Shown here: in pieces, positions 17,913 to 28,100 of the stretch
How positions within the stretch are numbered: the stretch's first letter is position 1
Layout of the letters: every line of letters starts with the position of its first letter
Assembly: GCF_030436345.1 (NCBI RefSeq)
Contig: NZ_CP124038.1
Location: forward strand, 806,001-870,000
Length of the DNA stretch: 64,000 bases
DNA from: [Borrelia] tanukii
Lineage (GTDB): Bacteria > Spirochaetota > Spirochaetia > Borreliales > Borreliaceae
Direction of reading: 5' to 3'
Program-made: the position numbers and the translations under genes
Notes under the pieces: generated by a model
The model's input: the letters and a program-made list of their open reading frames with translations, nothing else
Told to the model about the DNA's origin: nothing
Databases searched by the model: none

Positions 17913-19234
17913 TGCATTTTTTAGACAATAATATACAAATCAAAATAGATAAATTTTATAAAAAAAATTTTTTAAGTAAAAATAGGGTTATTGTTGCTTT
18001 TTCCGGAGGGGCTGATTCTACAACTTTATTGTTGAATTTAAAATATTATTTGAACAATAATATTGTTGCATTTTATTTTGCCCATTTTATTAGATCTGAT
18101 AATGAGCAAAATCAAGAGATAGAGCATGTAAAGGGGTTTTGTGATTTTTATAATATTGACTTACAAATTAAGAAATGTGATATAGATATAAAAAGTGAGT
18201 CAGTTAGGTTGGGAGTATCTATTGAAGAGCTTGCAAGAAAATTCAGATATAATGCCTTGGAAAATGCTCTTAAAGAAAATGATGCAAATTATATTGCACT
18301 TGCTCATAATGAGAACGATCAAATTGAAACAATTATTATGAGATTTTTTCAAGGATCTTTTTTAGATGGTCTTGCAGGCATTCCTGGTGTTAATAAAAAT
18401 ATTATAAGACCTTTACTCGAGGTTTCAAGACTAGAAATTGAGAATTTTTTATCTTTAAATAATATTAGTTTTTTTGTTGATAGTACAAATGCTCAAAATT
18501 TATATCTAAGGAATAGGGTTAGAAATAATTTATTACCTTCTATAGAAAAGGTTTTTAAAGGGTACAAAAAATCTCTTAAAAGAATATCTGAATTTTCAAA
18601 GGAATTTGTAGATTATTTTGAAAAAGATGAATTTTTTCCCATTGAGAAAGGTAAATACTATTATTCTTTTGATTTGAAAACTTTTTTAGATTTTCCCAAG
18701 TATTTGGTGTTTAGATTAATTTTTAAAATTTTAAATTCAGAGGGAATTGTAGCTAAAGTTTCTTATAAATCTCTTAATGAAGTGTTTAAAGTAGAGATTG
18801 ATAAAAAGAAAAACAATGTTTTGTTAAAAACCAATGATTTTTTTTTAGAAAAAAGGCATAATAAAATTAATTTAATTTTTAAAAGGGATGAAAAATTTTA
18901 CAAACCTTTTGATTTTATTTTGGAAGTTGGCAAATGGCATAGTTTATCTTTAGGTAAGATTTTGCTAAAATGTTTAGAGTGTAATGCAGTTTCTGTATCA
19001 AGGCTAAAATGTTGTTCTTATGAGTTTAGATATAAATTTTTTAAGGATAGATTGAAAGCAAAAAAATTTTTTTCTAAGTTTATAAGGTGTAATCCGATTT
19101 ATTTAATGTTATTAGCATTAGATAATAGGTTAATTGGAATTATTGATTTAAATACTTTAAACTTAGTATGGAGTGAAAAAAGCATTCTTAAAAAAATTAG
19201 TATATCTTTGATTGGAGGGCTTTTAAAGGAATGA
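17912..19234 (+). CDS. tilS: tRNA(Ile)-lysidine synthase
   Basis: A 440-residue PP-loop enzyme that converts C34 of tRNA-Ile(CAU) to lysidine. The ATP-binding motif AFSGGADSTTLL is near residue 30, followed by ALAHNENDQIETIIMRFFQG and RLEIENFLSLNNISFFVDSTN. The C-terminal half has the weaker TilS substrate-binding regions. Its stop overlaps the ftsH start in an ATGA junction, the tilS-ftsH pairing seen in many bacteria. Confidence 0.93.
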   Translation: MHFLDNNIQIKIDKFYKKNFLSKNRVIVAFSGGADSTTLLLNLKYYLNNNIVAFYFAHFIRSDNEQNQEIEHVKGFCDFYNIDLQIKKCDIDIKSESVRLGVSIEELARKFRYNALENALKENDANYIALAHNENDQIETIIMRFFQGSFLDGLAGIPGVNKNIIRPLLEVSRLEIENFLSLNNISFFVDSTNAQNLYLRNRVRNNLLPSIEKVFKGYKKSLKRISEFSKEFVDYFEKDEFFPIEKGKYYYSFDLKTFLDFPKYLVFRLIFKILNSEGIVAKVSYKSLNEVFKVEIDKKKNNVLLKTNDFFLEKRHNKINLIFKRDEKFYKPFDFILEVGKWHSLSLGKILLKCLECNAVSVSRLKCCSYEFRYKFFKDRLKAKKFFSKFIRCNPIYLMLLALDNRLIGIIDLNTLNLVWSEKSILKKISISLIGGLLKE

Positions 19235-21153
19235 ATGGCAATAATAATATGAATAATAATGGAAAATCTAATAACAAAAAAAAGAATAAAAATTGGATTT
19301 TAGGACTTGTTGTTATTTTTTTAATTTCAGCAATATTTATGTCATATTTTATAAGGGGGGGGGAAAGCTATAAAAATGTTCCTTATAGCACTTTTCAGAG
19401 TTATTTAGACAATGGTTTGGTTGAATCTGTAGTAATAATTGATAAAAATTTGATTCAATTCGTTGTCAAAGGTTCTAACTTTGCAAAATCTTATTTTTCT
19501 ACCAGTATTCCTTATCTTGATATAAATCTGCTTTCAGAACTAAAAAGTAAAAAAGTTGAGCTTAGCTCGGGTAAAAGCCAAGCTTCTTTGATTGGGGTTT
19601 TATTACAAACCTTGCCATGGATTTTGTTTTTTGTTTTCTTTTTCTTTATATTTCGTCAAACTCAAGGTGGTGGCGGAAAAGTTTTTACATTTGGAAAAAG
19701 TAATGCTCAAAAATATGAGGCTGGAAAGAATAAAATCACCTTTAAAGATGTGGCTGGTCAAAAAGAGGTTAAGCAAGAGCTTTACGAAGTTGTTGAATTT
19801 CTTAAAAATCCAAAAAAATTTGAAAAAATAGGTGCAAAAATTCCCAAAGGGGTGCTTTTGGTTGGTTCTCCTGGCACTGGCAAGACTTTGCTTGCCAAAG
19901 CTGTTGCTGGTGAGGCTGGGGTTAGTTTTTTCCACATGTCAGGTTCAGATTTTGTTGAAATGTTTGTTGGGGTTGGAGCAAGCCGTGTTAGAGATTTATT
20001 TGACAATGCTAGAAAAAATTCTCCATGCATCATTTTTATTGATGAGCTTGACGCTGTTGGTCGAAGTCGTGGTGCAGGGCTTGGCGGTGGTCATGATGAA
20101 AGAGAGCAAACTCTTAATCAGCTATTGGTTGAAATGGATGGATTTGGAACGCATACCAATGTAATTGTTATGGCTGCTACAAATCGTCCAGATGTTCTTG
20201 ACTCTGCTCTTCTTAGACCCGGACGATTTGATAGGCAAGTAACAGTTTCTTTGCCTGATATTAAGGAAAGAGAGGCAATATTAAATATTCATTCTGCAAA
20301 AACAAAGCTTTCAAAAGATATTAATTTACAAGTAATAGCAAGGGCTACTCCTGGAGCTAGTGGTGCTGATCTTGCAAATTTAATTAATGAAGGAGCCTTA
20401 ATAGCTGCAAGAAATAATCAAGATGAAATTTTAATGAAGGATATGGAAGAGGCTAGAGATAAAATATTGATGGGAGTTGCAAAAAAATCTATGACCATTA
20501 CCGATAAACAAAAGCTTGAGACAGCTTATCATGAGGCAGGGCATGCTTTGCTTCATTATTATCTTGAATACGCTGACCCACTCCATAAGGTTACCATTAT
20601 TCCAAGGGGCAGGGCACTTGGTGTCGCATTTTCGCTTCCAAGAGAAGATAGGCTTTCAATAAACAAACACCAAATTCTTGATAAAATAAAGATATGTTAT
20701 GGTGGTTATGCTAGTGAGCAAATAAATTTGGGCGTTACAACAGCGGGTGTTCAAAATGATTTAATGCAAGCTACTAGTTTGGCTAAAAAAATGGTTACAG
20801 AGTGGGGAATGGGTGAAGAAGTTGGTCCGATATTTTTAGTAGACGATGAAGCGCCCATTTTTCTTCCAAAAGAGTTTTCAAAGGCTAAGGCTTATTCTGA
20901 GAACACTGCTGATAAAGTTGATAGAGAGGTAAAAAGAATACTTGAAGAATGCTTAAAAGAGGCATCAGACATCCTTTTAAAGCATAAGGATCAACTTGTT
21001 AAGCTTGCAAAAGAACTTGTTTTAAGGGAAACTTTGACAGACAAAGAAGTAAGAGAGCTTTTGGGTTTTGAAGCTAGTAAAGATGAATACGATTTATTTG
21101 CAGCAGACGACTCTACTGTAAAAGAAGTAAAGGAGGGAGATATAAAAGGTTAG
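19231..21153 (+). CDS. ftsH: ATP-dependent zinc metalloprotease FtsH
   Basis: A 640-residue membrane AAA protease. An asparagine-rich tail is followed by two membrane helices (about residues 23-44 and 125-146) around a periplasmic domain. The AAA domain has [23 protein letters not shown] and the second region of homology [19 protein letters not shown]. The zinc site HEAGH lies near residue 434. A run of nine G bases (19355-19363) encodes Gly-Gly after the first helix, unusual for this AT-rich genome. Confidence 0.97.
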   Translation: MNGNNNMNNNGKSNNKKKNKNWILGLVVIFLISAIFMSYFIRGGESYKNVPYSTFQSYLDNGLVESVVIIDKNLIQFVVKGSNFAKSYFSTSIPYLDINLLSELKSKKVELSSGKSQASLIGVLLQTLPWILFFVFFFFIFRQTQGGGGKVFTFGKSNAQKYEAGKNKITFKDVAGQKEVKQELYEVVEFLKNPKKFEKIGAKIPKGVLLVGSPGTGKTLLAKAVAGEAGVSFFHMSGSDFVEMFVGVGASRVRDLFDNARKNSPCIIFIDELDAVGRSRGAGLGGGHDEREQTLNQLLVEMDGFGTHTNVIVMAATNRPDVLDSALLRPGRFDRQVTVSLPDIKEREAILNIHSAKTKLSKDINLQVIARATPGASGADLANLINEGALIAARNNQDEILMKDMEEARDKILMGVAKKSMTITDKQKLETAYHEAGHALLHYYLEYADPLHKVTIIPRGRALGVAFSLPREDRLSINKHQILDKIKICYGGYASEQINLGVTTAGVQNDLMQATSLAKKMVTEWGMGEEVGPIFLVDDEAPIFLPKEFSKAKAYSENTADKVDREVKRILEECLKEASDILLKHKDQLVKLAKELVLRETLTDKEVRELLGFEASKDEYDLFAADDSTVKEVKEGDIKG

Positions 21154-21158
21154 GGCAG

Positions 21159-22646
21159 TTGTTTATGTTTTATTTAAAGATGGGTTTAATTTTTTTTATT
21201 TCTATAAATCTAGGTGCAGCTTTAATCAAAGAAGATGAGGATATTTCAAGTATTCTTTTTAATGAATCTAAAAATTTTTCCAATTTTCAAAAAGGAATTG
21301 ATTTGATTTATGGATCTCTTGATTTCAATCTGTTAGCCTCAGATTCTCTTTATGAGCTTGCATTAAAAGAGGATATTGCTTTAATAGACAAAATTTATTT
21401 ATTAAGAGAAGCAATTAAAATTAATAACTTTAAAGCAACAGCTCTTAAAGAAATATACACTTATTATTTTGCGTTGCTTTTAAGGCAAAATGAAAGTAAG
21501 AATATGTATAAAGAAATTATTACTTTGTATAGAAACTTAAATGAAGAATTGCAAATAGATAAAGATTTAATTTGTATGAGACTTGAAGCTTCTGGAAGAC
21601 TTGAAAGTTTTGGGGATGATTTTAAAAAAATTTTATTTAAAGCTTTTTCCTTGTATGGCAATGATTTTTTATTTTTTAAGTGGTTTTTAAAAGAAGATAG
21701 ATTTTTTTTTAGCATTTTTAATACCATAAAATCAAAAGAAGATTTTTTCTTTACAACCGAAAATATTAATTATATATTTAGAAATTCAGATTTTAATTAT
21801 GACAATTCTGTTTCTTTGTTTTCTTTTCTTAAGGGAAAAATTAAAGAATATAATGGAATTCATGGTATTTATTTTTTAAAATACAAACTTTTAGAACCCG
21901 ATGAAGCTTATAGGGTTTTTAAAAAATTTCCTCCTGAGACAATAAGTGAATATAAAATGTTTTATGATCTTTTAGAGGATCCTGATATGAAGAGTAAATT
22001 TTTAGAAGATTATAAAAGCCTGTCAGGAATTTATTGTATTGATAATGAAAATAACATTGTCATACTTAAAGATGGAGTTTTAGTAGGTGTTTTTTCAGGA
22101 ATAGTAGATTTTGACAATAAATTTAGTTTAAATAACAAATTTTTTAATAAAGTTTATTTTAAAGACAAGTCTCCAGTTTATTATGAGAATAGTTTGCTTG
22201 GCTATAAAATAAATTATTCTGTTTACCCTTATGTTGATATGATTGAAGTTCAATACTCTGATAGAAGGGATGTTTATGTTTTTGCTTTGCATACTTTAAA
22301 GCTTAATCTTTTTAACAATTTGGGTTACAATTTTAATAATCTTGGAATCAGGGAGTTGTTTTTGATTAACATTAAAGATTTTTTTCTTCCCACCGCTTTA
22401 AATTTATTTTTTGAAAAAATTTCTGTTTTAGATATTAGATCAAGTTTGATAAGTAAAAAAAAATATTTTGGATCTAATTTAGTGGAAATTAAAAATTATG
22501 TGGTTGGAAGTTTAGTTTCAATTTATAGAAAAGTTAATGGTTCTAAAAAATTTAATTATATTGAAATTTATGAGAAGGATAAATTAAAAATAAAGAAAAC
22601 TTTGTTAGATGATGATTGTTTTGAAAGTTATTATTCTTTTGAATGA
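21159..22646 (+). CDS. Hypothetical exported protein
   Basis: A 495-residue protein I do not recognise. It has a hydrophobic N-terminus (residues about 4-22, FYLKMGLIFFISINLGAAL) that could be a signal peptide. The part from about 60 to 150 is helical and leucine-rich with some TPR-like character; the C-terminal half is rich in aromatic and beta-prone residues. It begins 5 bases after the ftsH stop, so it is probably co-transcribed, though no strong ribosome site is visible. Confidence 0.6.
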   Translation: MFMFYLKMGLIFFISINLGAALIKEDEDISSILFNESKNFSNFQKGIDLIYGSLDFNLLASDSLYELALKEDIALIDKIYLLREAIKINNFKATALKEIYTYYFALLLRQNESKNMYKEIITLYRNLNEELQIDKDLICMRLEASGRLESFGDDFKKILFKAFSLYGNDFLFFKWFLKEDRFFFSIFNTIKSKEDFFFTTENINYIFRNSDFNYDNSVSLFSFLKGKIKEYNGIHGIYFLKYKLLEPDEAYRVFKKFPPETISEYKMFYDLLEDPDMKSKFLEDYKSLSGIYCIDNENNIVILKDGVLVGVFSGIVDFDNKFSLNNKFFNKVYFKDKSPVYYENSLLGYKINYSVYPYVDMIEVQYSDRRDVYVFALHTLKLNLFNNLGYNFNNLGIRELFLINIKDFFLPTALNLFFEKISVLDIRSSLISKKKYFGSNLVEIKNYVVGSLVSIYRKVNGSKKFNYIEIYEKDKLKIKKTLLDDDCFESYYSFE

Positions 22647-22754
22647 TAACTTTAATAGAAGTCTTGATTATTAATTTTTAAGTATTAATGTTGATATTTT
22701 TTTAATGCTCTTTATTTATATAATTGAATTTTTAATTTACTTCGGGGAGGATTT

Positions 22755-23858
22755 TTGGGCTTTTGTTTGGACTTTGCTAGCAAAGAAGATGCTAAATTAA
22801 ATAATATTGTGTCTGTTAGTCATTTTGATTTTAAAGTGAAAGTAAATTTAATTCTTGTAGTTGGGCCTATGGGAAGTGGAAAAACAGAATATGCTGCAAA
22901 AATTTATAAAGATTCTCTTGTTGTAAGAAAAAAATCTTTCAAGGTGCTGGGCAATATTATTAAAGGAAATAGGAATAGGGTCAATGTCTTTTTTATTAGA
23001 AATTTCCTTGACAAGAGGAGATTTCAGGATTATCCAGAAAATGTAATACCATACAGAGGTGGTGGGAAAGATAAAATTGATGAGATTGGTTTTGCAAGCA
23101 GTTCTTTTGATATTGAAAACTTAATAGCTTCTAATTCTAATTGTGGTACTTTTATTATTGATGAGGCATGCTTTTATGATGAACGTTTAATTTTTGTTTT
23201 AAATAAAATTTCGTTAAATGAGAATATTTTATTTATATTGCCTACATTACTTTATAATTTTAGAAAAGAATCTTTTAATGATACTGCTAAACTTTTGGTA
23301 GAATATTCAGATAAGATTTATAAGCTTGGGGCTTATTGTGAGCACATTGATTGCATGGAAGAATCTTTTTTTTCGTATAGGTATTATTTTTATAACAACA
23401 AGGAAATTCCAGCTCCTTATTTTGATCCTTTACTTATTGTTGGTGGTGATGAAGAGATTGAATCTGCCATTTACCCAAATTACGCTACAAGATGTTCAAT
23501 GCACCATTATCTTGTGGGCAAGGAGTATTTTTTTTCTTTTTTAAAGCCATTTGCTTTACTGTATTCACAAGGAGATAAGGAATTTCTTGAAAATGAAATT
23601 GTAGCGTTAAGCACTGATGTTGAAAATTCTAATTTTGTAAATTCTTTAGATAGCGAAAAAGCGTTTGAATTTAGGGCTGAAATTTTAAAAAATATTTTAG
23701 AATTACCTTTTTTAGCAGAAAGAGCGTTAATAACTCTTTTCTCAGAATATAGCATCTTGAGTAAAGATAATTTTAAAGATATTGTTTTTAAATTTTCTTT
23801 AAATAAGGATTATATAAATAAAATTTTTTTTTCCAAGGACGGTAAAGAATTTTTTTAA
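22755..23858 (+). CDS. tdk: Thymidine kinase, extended form
   Basis: A 367-residue type II thymidine kinase. The P-loop GPMGSGKT is at residues 37-44 and the Walker B/catalytic segment FIIDEACFYDE follows near residue 134. Possible zinc-ribbon cysteines are in YCEHIDCME and RCSMHHYL. Typical enzymes have about 190-200 residues, so this one has about 30 extra at the N-terminus and about 110 at the C-terminus. It phosphorylates thymidine and feeds Tmk, encoded nearby. The TTG start follows GGGGAGGA. Its end overlaps the convergent neighbour by 4 bases. Confidence 0.85.
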   Translation: MGFCLDFASKEDAKLNNIVSVSHFDFKVKVNLILVVGPMGSGKTEYAAKIYKDSLVVRKKSFKVLGNIIKGNRNRVNVFFIRNFLDKRRFQDYPENVIPYRGGGKDKIDEIGFASSSFDIENLIASNSNCGTFIIDEACFYDERLIFVLNKISLNENILFILPTLLYNFRKESFNDTAKLLVEYSDKIYKLGAYCEHIDCMEESFFSYRYYFYNNKEIPAPYFDPLLIVGGDEEIESAIYPNYATRCSMHHYLVGKEYFFSFLKPFALLYSQGDKEFLENEIVALSTDVENSNFVNSLDSEKAFEFRAEILKNILELPFLAERALITLFSEYSILSKDNFKDIVFKFSLNKDYINKIFFSKDGKEFF

Positions 23859-24484
23859 TAATAGTTTAAACTTTTTTCAAAAAATTTTTTAGTTTCGTCA
23901 ATTCTTAGTAGTTCTTTTTTAATAATTTCATAGTAATCAAACTCTTTAAGAGAAATTTTATGATATTCGTTTTCCCAGTTAGTTATTCCATCGTTTTCTA
24001 GCTTAACGGATTTGTAATTTTCGAGTTTTTTGTGATATTTTAGTGCTTCATTGTAGTAGTTAATAGCCATTTTATATAATTTTTTTGATTTTTCTAGATT
24101 GAGAATAATTCCATTTTTTTCTGGAGTTTTGAAAAAATATAAATTTCTTGTGTCAAATAAATCTCCCAAATGTAAATTTTGCTTAACTAGGAGCAGATTT
24201 ACGTGCATTTTGAAAAGAAGTTTATATTTTGCCCACTGTTCTTTTGTTTCTATTTTAGTTAGTGAGTATTTTGGATTTCCAAATGGATATTTTAAGGCTT
24301 TTTGAAGAAAAAATATATTTTTTTTGTAGTTTTCAGGTTTTTTTTTCATTTGAGCGTTAAAGATTACATACCACTGTTCTGCATAATAAAATTTGGACGA
24401 TGCATTTATTTTTGCAACTACTACTAAAAGAAGTAAAATTAGGTTTATTTGGAAAGTGATATTTTTAAAAATATAACTAATCAT
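23855..24484 (-). CDS. Hypothetical membrane-anchored or exported protein
   Basis: A 209-residue protein with an N-terminal hydrophobic segment (residues about 10-28). The rest is helical, charged and rich in Lys, Tyr and Asn, with repeated helix-turn patterns such as YKMAINYYNEALKYHKKL that resemble one TPR unit. No enzyme motif is seen. It starts 14 bases after tmk and is likely co-transcribed with it; its stop overlaps that of tdk. Confidence 0.6.
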   Translation of the reverse strand: MISYIFKNITFQINLILLLLVVVAKINASSKFYYAEQWYVIFNAQMKKKPENYKKNIFFLQKALKYPFGNPKYSLTKIETKEQWAKYKLLFKMHVNLLLVKQNLHLGDLFDTRNLYFFKTPEKNGIILNLEKSKKLYKMAINYYNEALKYHKKLENYKSVKLENDGITNWENEYHKISLKEFDYYEIIKKELLRIDETKKFFEKSLNYY

Positions 24485-24497
24485 ACGATTAATTATA

Positions 24498-25106
24498 TTA
24501 GAATTTTATTAGATTAAAAATTTTTTTTGCGTTTTTATCTATATCATCTTTTATTGAATTGTCAATGTAAATTACATTAATTTTTTTTTCTAGTTTTTTA
24601 AATATTTGTAAATATTTAAGAGCAATTTGTTCGAAAGTTTTGTATCTTTCAAGCTCAAAAAGATCACTTTGTGTTCTATGTTTTTGTATTCTTTCATAAG
24701 CTATGTTTGGGGCTATTTCAATAAAGAATACTTTTTCAGGTAATGGAAAATTTTTATTTAATTCATATCCCAATTTTCCTTGATAGGCTATTGATGAGAA
24801 TAAATAGCGATCAGTTATTATTTTTATGGATTTTGTGTTTAAAATTTCTAGTATTCCACCTTTTTTATATAAATGATCATGTCGATCTGCTGCATAAAGA
24901 TATGCAAATGTTGATTCTTGTAAAGGATTTTTAAAATTCATTAATTGCTCTTTTATCATTTCTCCAATTATTCCGCTTGACGGTTCTTTTGTAAAATAAT
25001 ATTTTGATTCATCGTTGCAAAGAGTTTTTAGTTTATTGATGATGCTTGTTTTTCCGCTTCCATCAATTCCTTCTATGCAATAAAAGTTTTTCAATATTTT
25101 AATCAC
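24498..25106 (-). CDS. tmk: Thymidylate kinase
   Basis: A 202-residue dTMP kinase. The P-loop EGIDGSGKTS is at residues 13-22, TDRYLFSSIAYQG (near 98) is the DRX motif region, and RIQKHRTQSDLFE lies in the lid. It makes dTDP from dTMP, the next step after Tdk. It diverges from tamB across a 17-bp palindrome. Confidence 0.93.
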   Translation of the reverse strand: MIKILKNFYCIEGIDGSGKTSIINKLKTLCNDESKYYFTKEPSSGIIGEMIKEQLMNFKNPLQESTFAYLYAADRHDHLYKKGGILEILNTKSIKIITDRYLFSSIAYQGKLGYELNKNFPLPEKVFFIEIAPNIAYERIQKHRTQSDLFELERYKTFEQIALKYLQIFKKLEKKINVIYIDNSIKDDIDKNAKKIFNLIKF

Positions 25107-25136
25107 AAATATTTTTTATTCCTTTCTTTTGGGAGC

Positions 25137-25153
25137 CAATAACTAGGTTATTG
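25137..25153. promoter_or_regulatory. Palindrome in the tmk/tamB divergent promoter region
   Basis: CAATAAC-TAG-GTTATTG is a perfect hyphenated palindrome with 7-bp arms. It abuts TTGATA (25151-25156), which with TATATA (25175-25180) at 18 bases would form a plus-strand promoter for tamB. It may be an operator; no regulator is identified. Confidence 0.45.
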
Positions 25154-25187
25154 ATAATTATTATATAATAAAATTATATATGAGTGT

Positions 25188-28100
25188 ATGAATTTGGGTT
25201 TTTTGAAAAAAAAGACATTTTTATTCTTGATTTTACCATTTTTTATTTTTGTTTTAATAATTTTTTCCATTAATCTATTTGTTCAAGTTCAAATTTATTC
25301 TGCAAAGTTTTTTGTTATAAAATATCTTGAATCAAAATTTGGCTTTAGGATTAAATATGATAAAATCTCACCGTATTTTTTATCATCTATCAAAATAGAC
25401 GGTTTAGAGCTAAGCTTGGATGGAAAAGATAAAATATTAATGGATGTTGTTAGAGTAGATTTAAATCTGTTTAAATTAATTTTAGGTGATGAAAATATTA
25501 TTTTAAATGTTTATGTTAAAGGGAGTAATTTGAATTTCGATATAAACGACTTTAGTTTGTCCGATGATTTAAATTCTAACAATGCCTATTTCGACAATGG
25601 AAATGTAATTTTAAATAAAATTTTAAACTATCTTTATAGATTAAATATTAATTTAGAAAATATCAATATTAATATTAAGCTCAATAAGAATAATAGTTGG
25701 TTGAGTTTTAAAGTTAAAAATTTTTCTCTAAGTACTTTAGATGACGATTTTTTATTTAGCTCTGTAGTTGACTTTAGTGCCGTTAAAAATTTAGAAATTA
25801 ATTTGCCATCTAAGAGAGTTGGTGATGAAATTTTAGATTCAACTTTTTATTTTGAAGGGAAATTCAAAAAAGGCTTTGAGGATGGTTATGTTAATTTTAG
25901 TTTTTTTGAATTTAAAACAAGCTATTTTTCTTTGCTTGAGCAAGGATTTCAAATAAATTATTCAAAAGGAAATTTAAAAATTTTTAATTTACAAAGGGAA
26001 AATTTCGATTTTAATTTAAGTTATGACAAATCTAATGATTTTATTCGATTAGATGCTTTATTTTTCAATGTCAATCTTTTAGATTGGATTAGGTTAAACA
26101 AAGACTTTGAAGTTTATAAAGATTATTTCGATATAAGTTTGAATGGTCAGTTGGCATTTTCTTATGATTTTAAAGATAAAGATTTAAGATATGCAGGAAT
26201 AATAGATTCTTCCTTAAATGTAGATGCTGTGGGTAAAGAAATTCAAGGTTTACAACTTGAAATCAAAGGGAATGATAGCATTGTAAGCGTTAAAAATGCT
26301 TTTTTAAAGCTTAAAAGAGGAGTTGTAAACTATAAAGGTTATTATTCTTTAAAAGACTTACTTCCAATAGGACGTCTTAACTTTAAGTCTGCAAAAATTT
26401 TAAACTTTAACGACCTAAATGGATATTTAGATTTTAATAAAGATAAAAATATTTTTTTGGTTAAGTCTGATAATTTTAGTCTTGGAGATCTTAGTTTTCA
26501 AAATTTAAGTTTAAAAACTTATTTTTTAAAGGATAAAATTCTTGTTGACTATTTGATTTATTTAGAAAATAAAAATTCTCAAATTTCTTTAAAAGGTGAT
26601 CTTAATGATGAGGAACTTTCTTTAAATTTAGGCATTAAAGAGTTTCCTTTGCTTTTTTTAAAAGAAGTTATTCCTAGTTCTTACTTAATAAATTTTTTCC
26701 CTCAGGCTTTATTTTCGGGTAAATATTTAAATTTAGTTTCTGATTTTAATTTCAATAGATTTGATTATCATAAAAATATATTAAAAAAATTCAATTTCAT
26801 GGTATTTTCAAAGTTAGGTAATTTTAAATTCATGTTTGACGCTAGTGGAGAAAAAAATTTTTACAAATCAAACAACTTTGATTTGCAGTACAATGATTAC
26901 AATTTGCATTCCAGCCTGCTTGTTGAGCTATTTGAAAGTGGGTTTAATATTATCACGAATTTTTCTTATTTGGATAAAAATTATCCTTTGCATTTTAATG
27001 TTGATCTTAAAAATAAGTTTATTGTTGCCGAATCTCCTCTTGGCATCAAATTAGATTTCAATTATTTCGATTCTAAAATAATTTATACCCTTAATGTTAA
27101 TGGCTTTAAGGTTTACAATAAAACTTCTGATCTTTTAATAAATATAAATTTTCATGGAAGCTATTTGGGTCTTAATGACGATTTGAAATTTAAAATAGAT
27201 AAATTTAATATAATAAAAGCTTCTAAAATACCTTTTTATAATTTTAATTTTGATTTTAAGGGCTTATATGAATATGATAAATTGTACATTACCAATGTTA
27301 GGTTTATAAACAAACTTTCAAATTTGCAAGGATATGGACAATTCAATTTAAAAGATAATTTGAATGGAAGTTTAAATCTATTTTCTAGCCTAAATTCAGA
27401 ACGATATTTCTTAGGGATTAATTCCGATGAACATGGAAGTTATTTTTTGCTTAAATTTCAAGATTTAGATTTTTACAATTTTAATTCTTTATCTCTTTTA
27501 GAAGGGAAGGTTAGTGGTAATTTTTTACTAAATTTTAAAAAGAATAATTTTAAAAATTATTCTTTGAGTGGATATCTTGAAGCCGATAAATTAAATTTAT
27601 TGGGTATTCCTGTGCAGTTTTCTTTGAATTTAGGATTATTGGACAATAAGCTTAACATATATGATATAAAAGCCAAGCGTAATAAAAAAGAGTTTCTTAC
27701 CGGTAGCCTAAGATATGATTTAAGCAGTTCTATAGGTGTATCTAATATGGTTTTTAATAGTGATTTGTTTTCTTATAAGTTTAATGCAAATTTTAAAAAC
27801 TTTGAAAGTAGGGATGAAGAGCTATTTGGAGTTTTGAAAACCAAAACAGAGGGTGAATTCTCCTTTAGAGATATTAAATATAAAAATGAGTTTTTATCTA
27901 ATCTTACAGTTGAATTTAGTAATGATTTTGAAAAATTCAATATGGCTTCAATTGATTATGATCTTATTAATATTTTATACCATTATGGTAGTGGAGAATA
28001 TCGCTTTATTTTAAAAGATTATTTGCCCCTTAGTTTTAATTCATCAGGCAAAATAATAAAAAATAAAATTCTTGGAAATGTTAGAGATATTAAATTTGAT

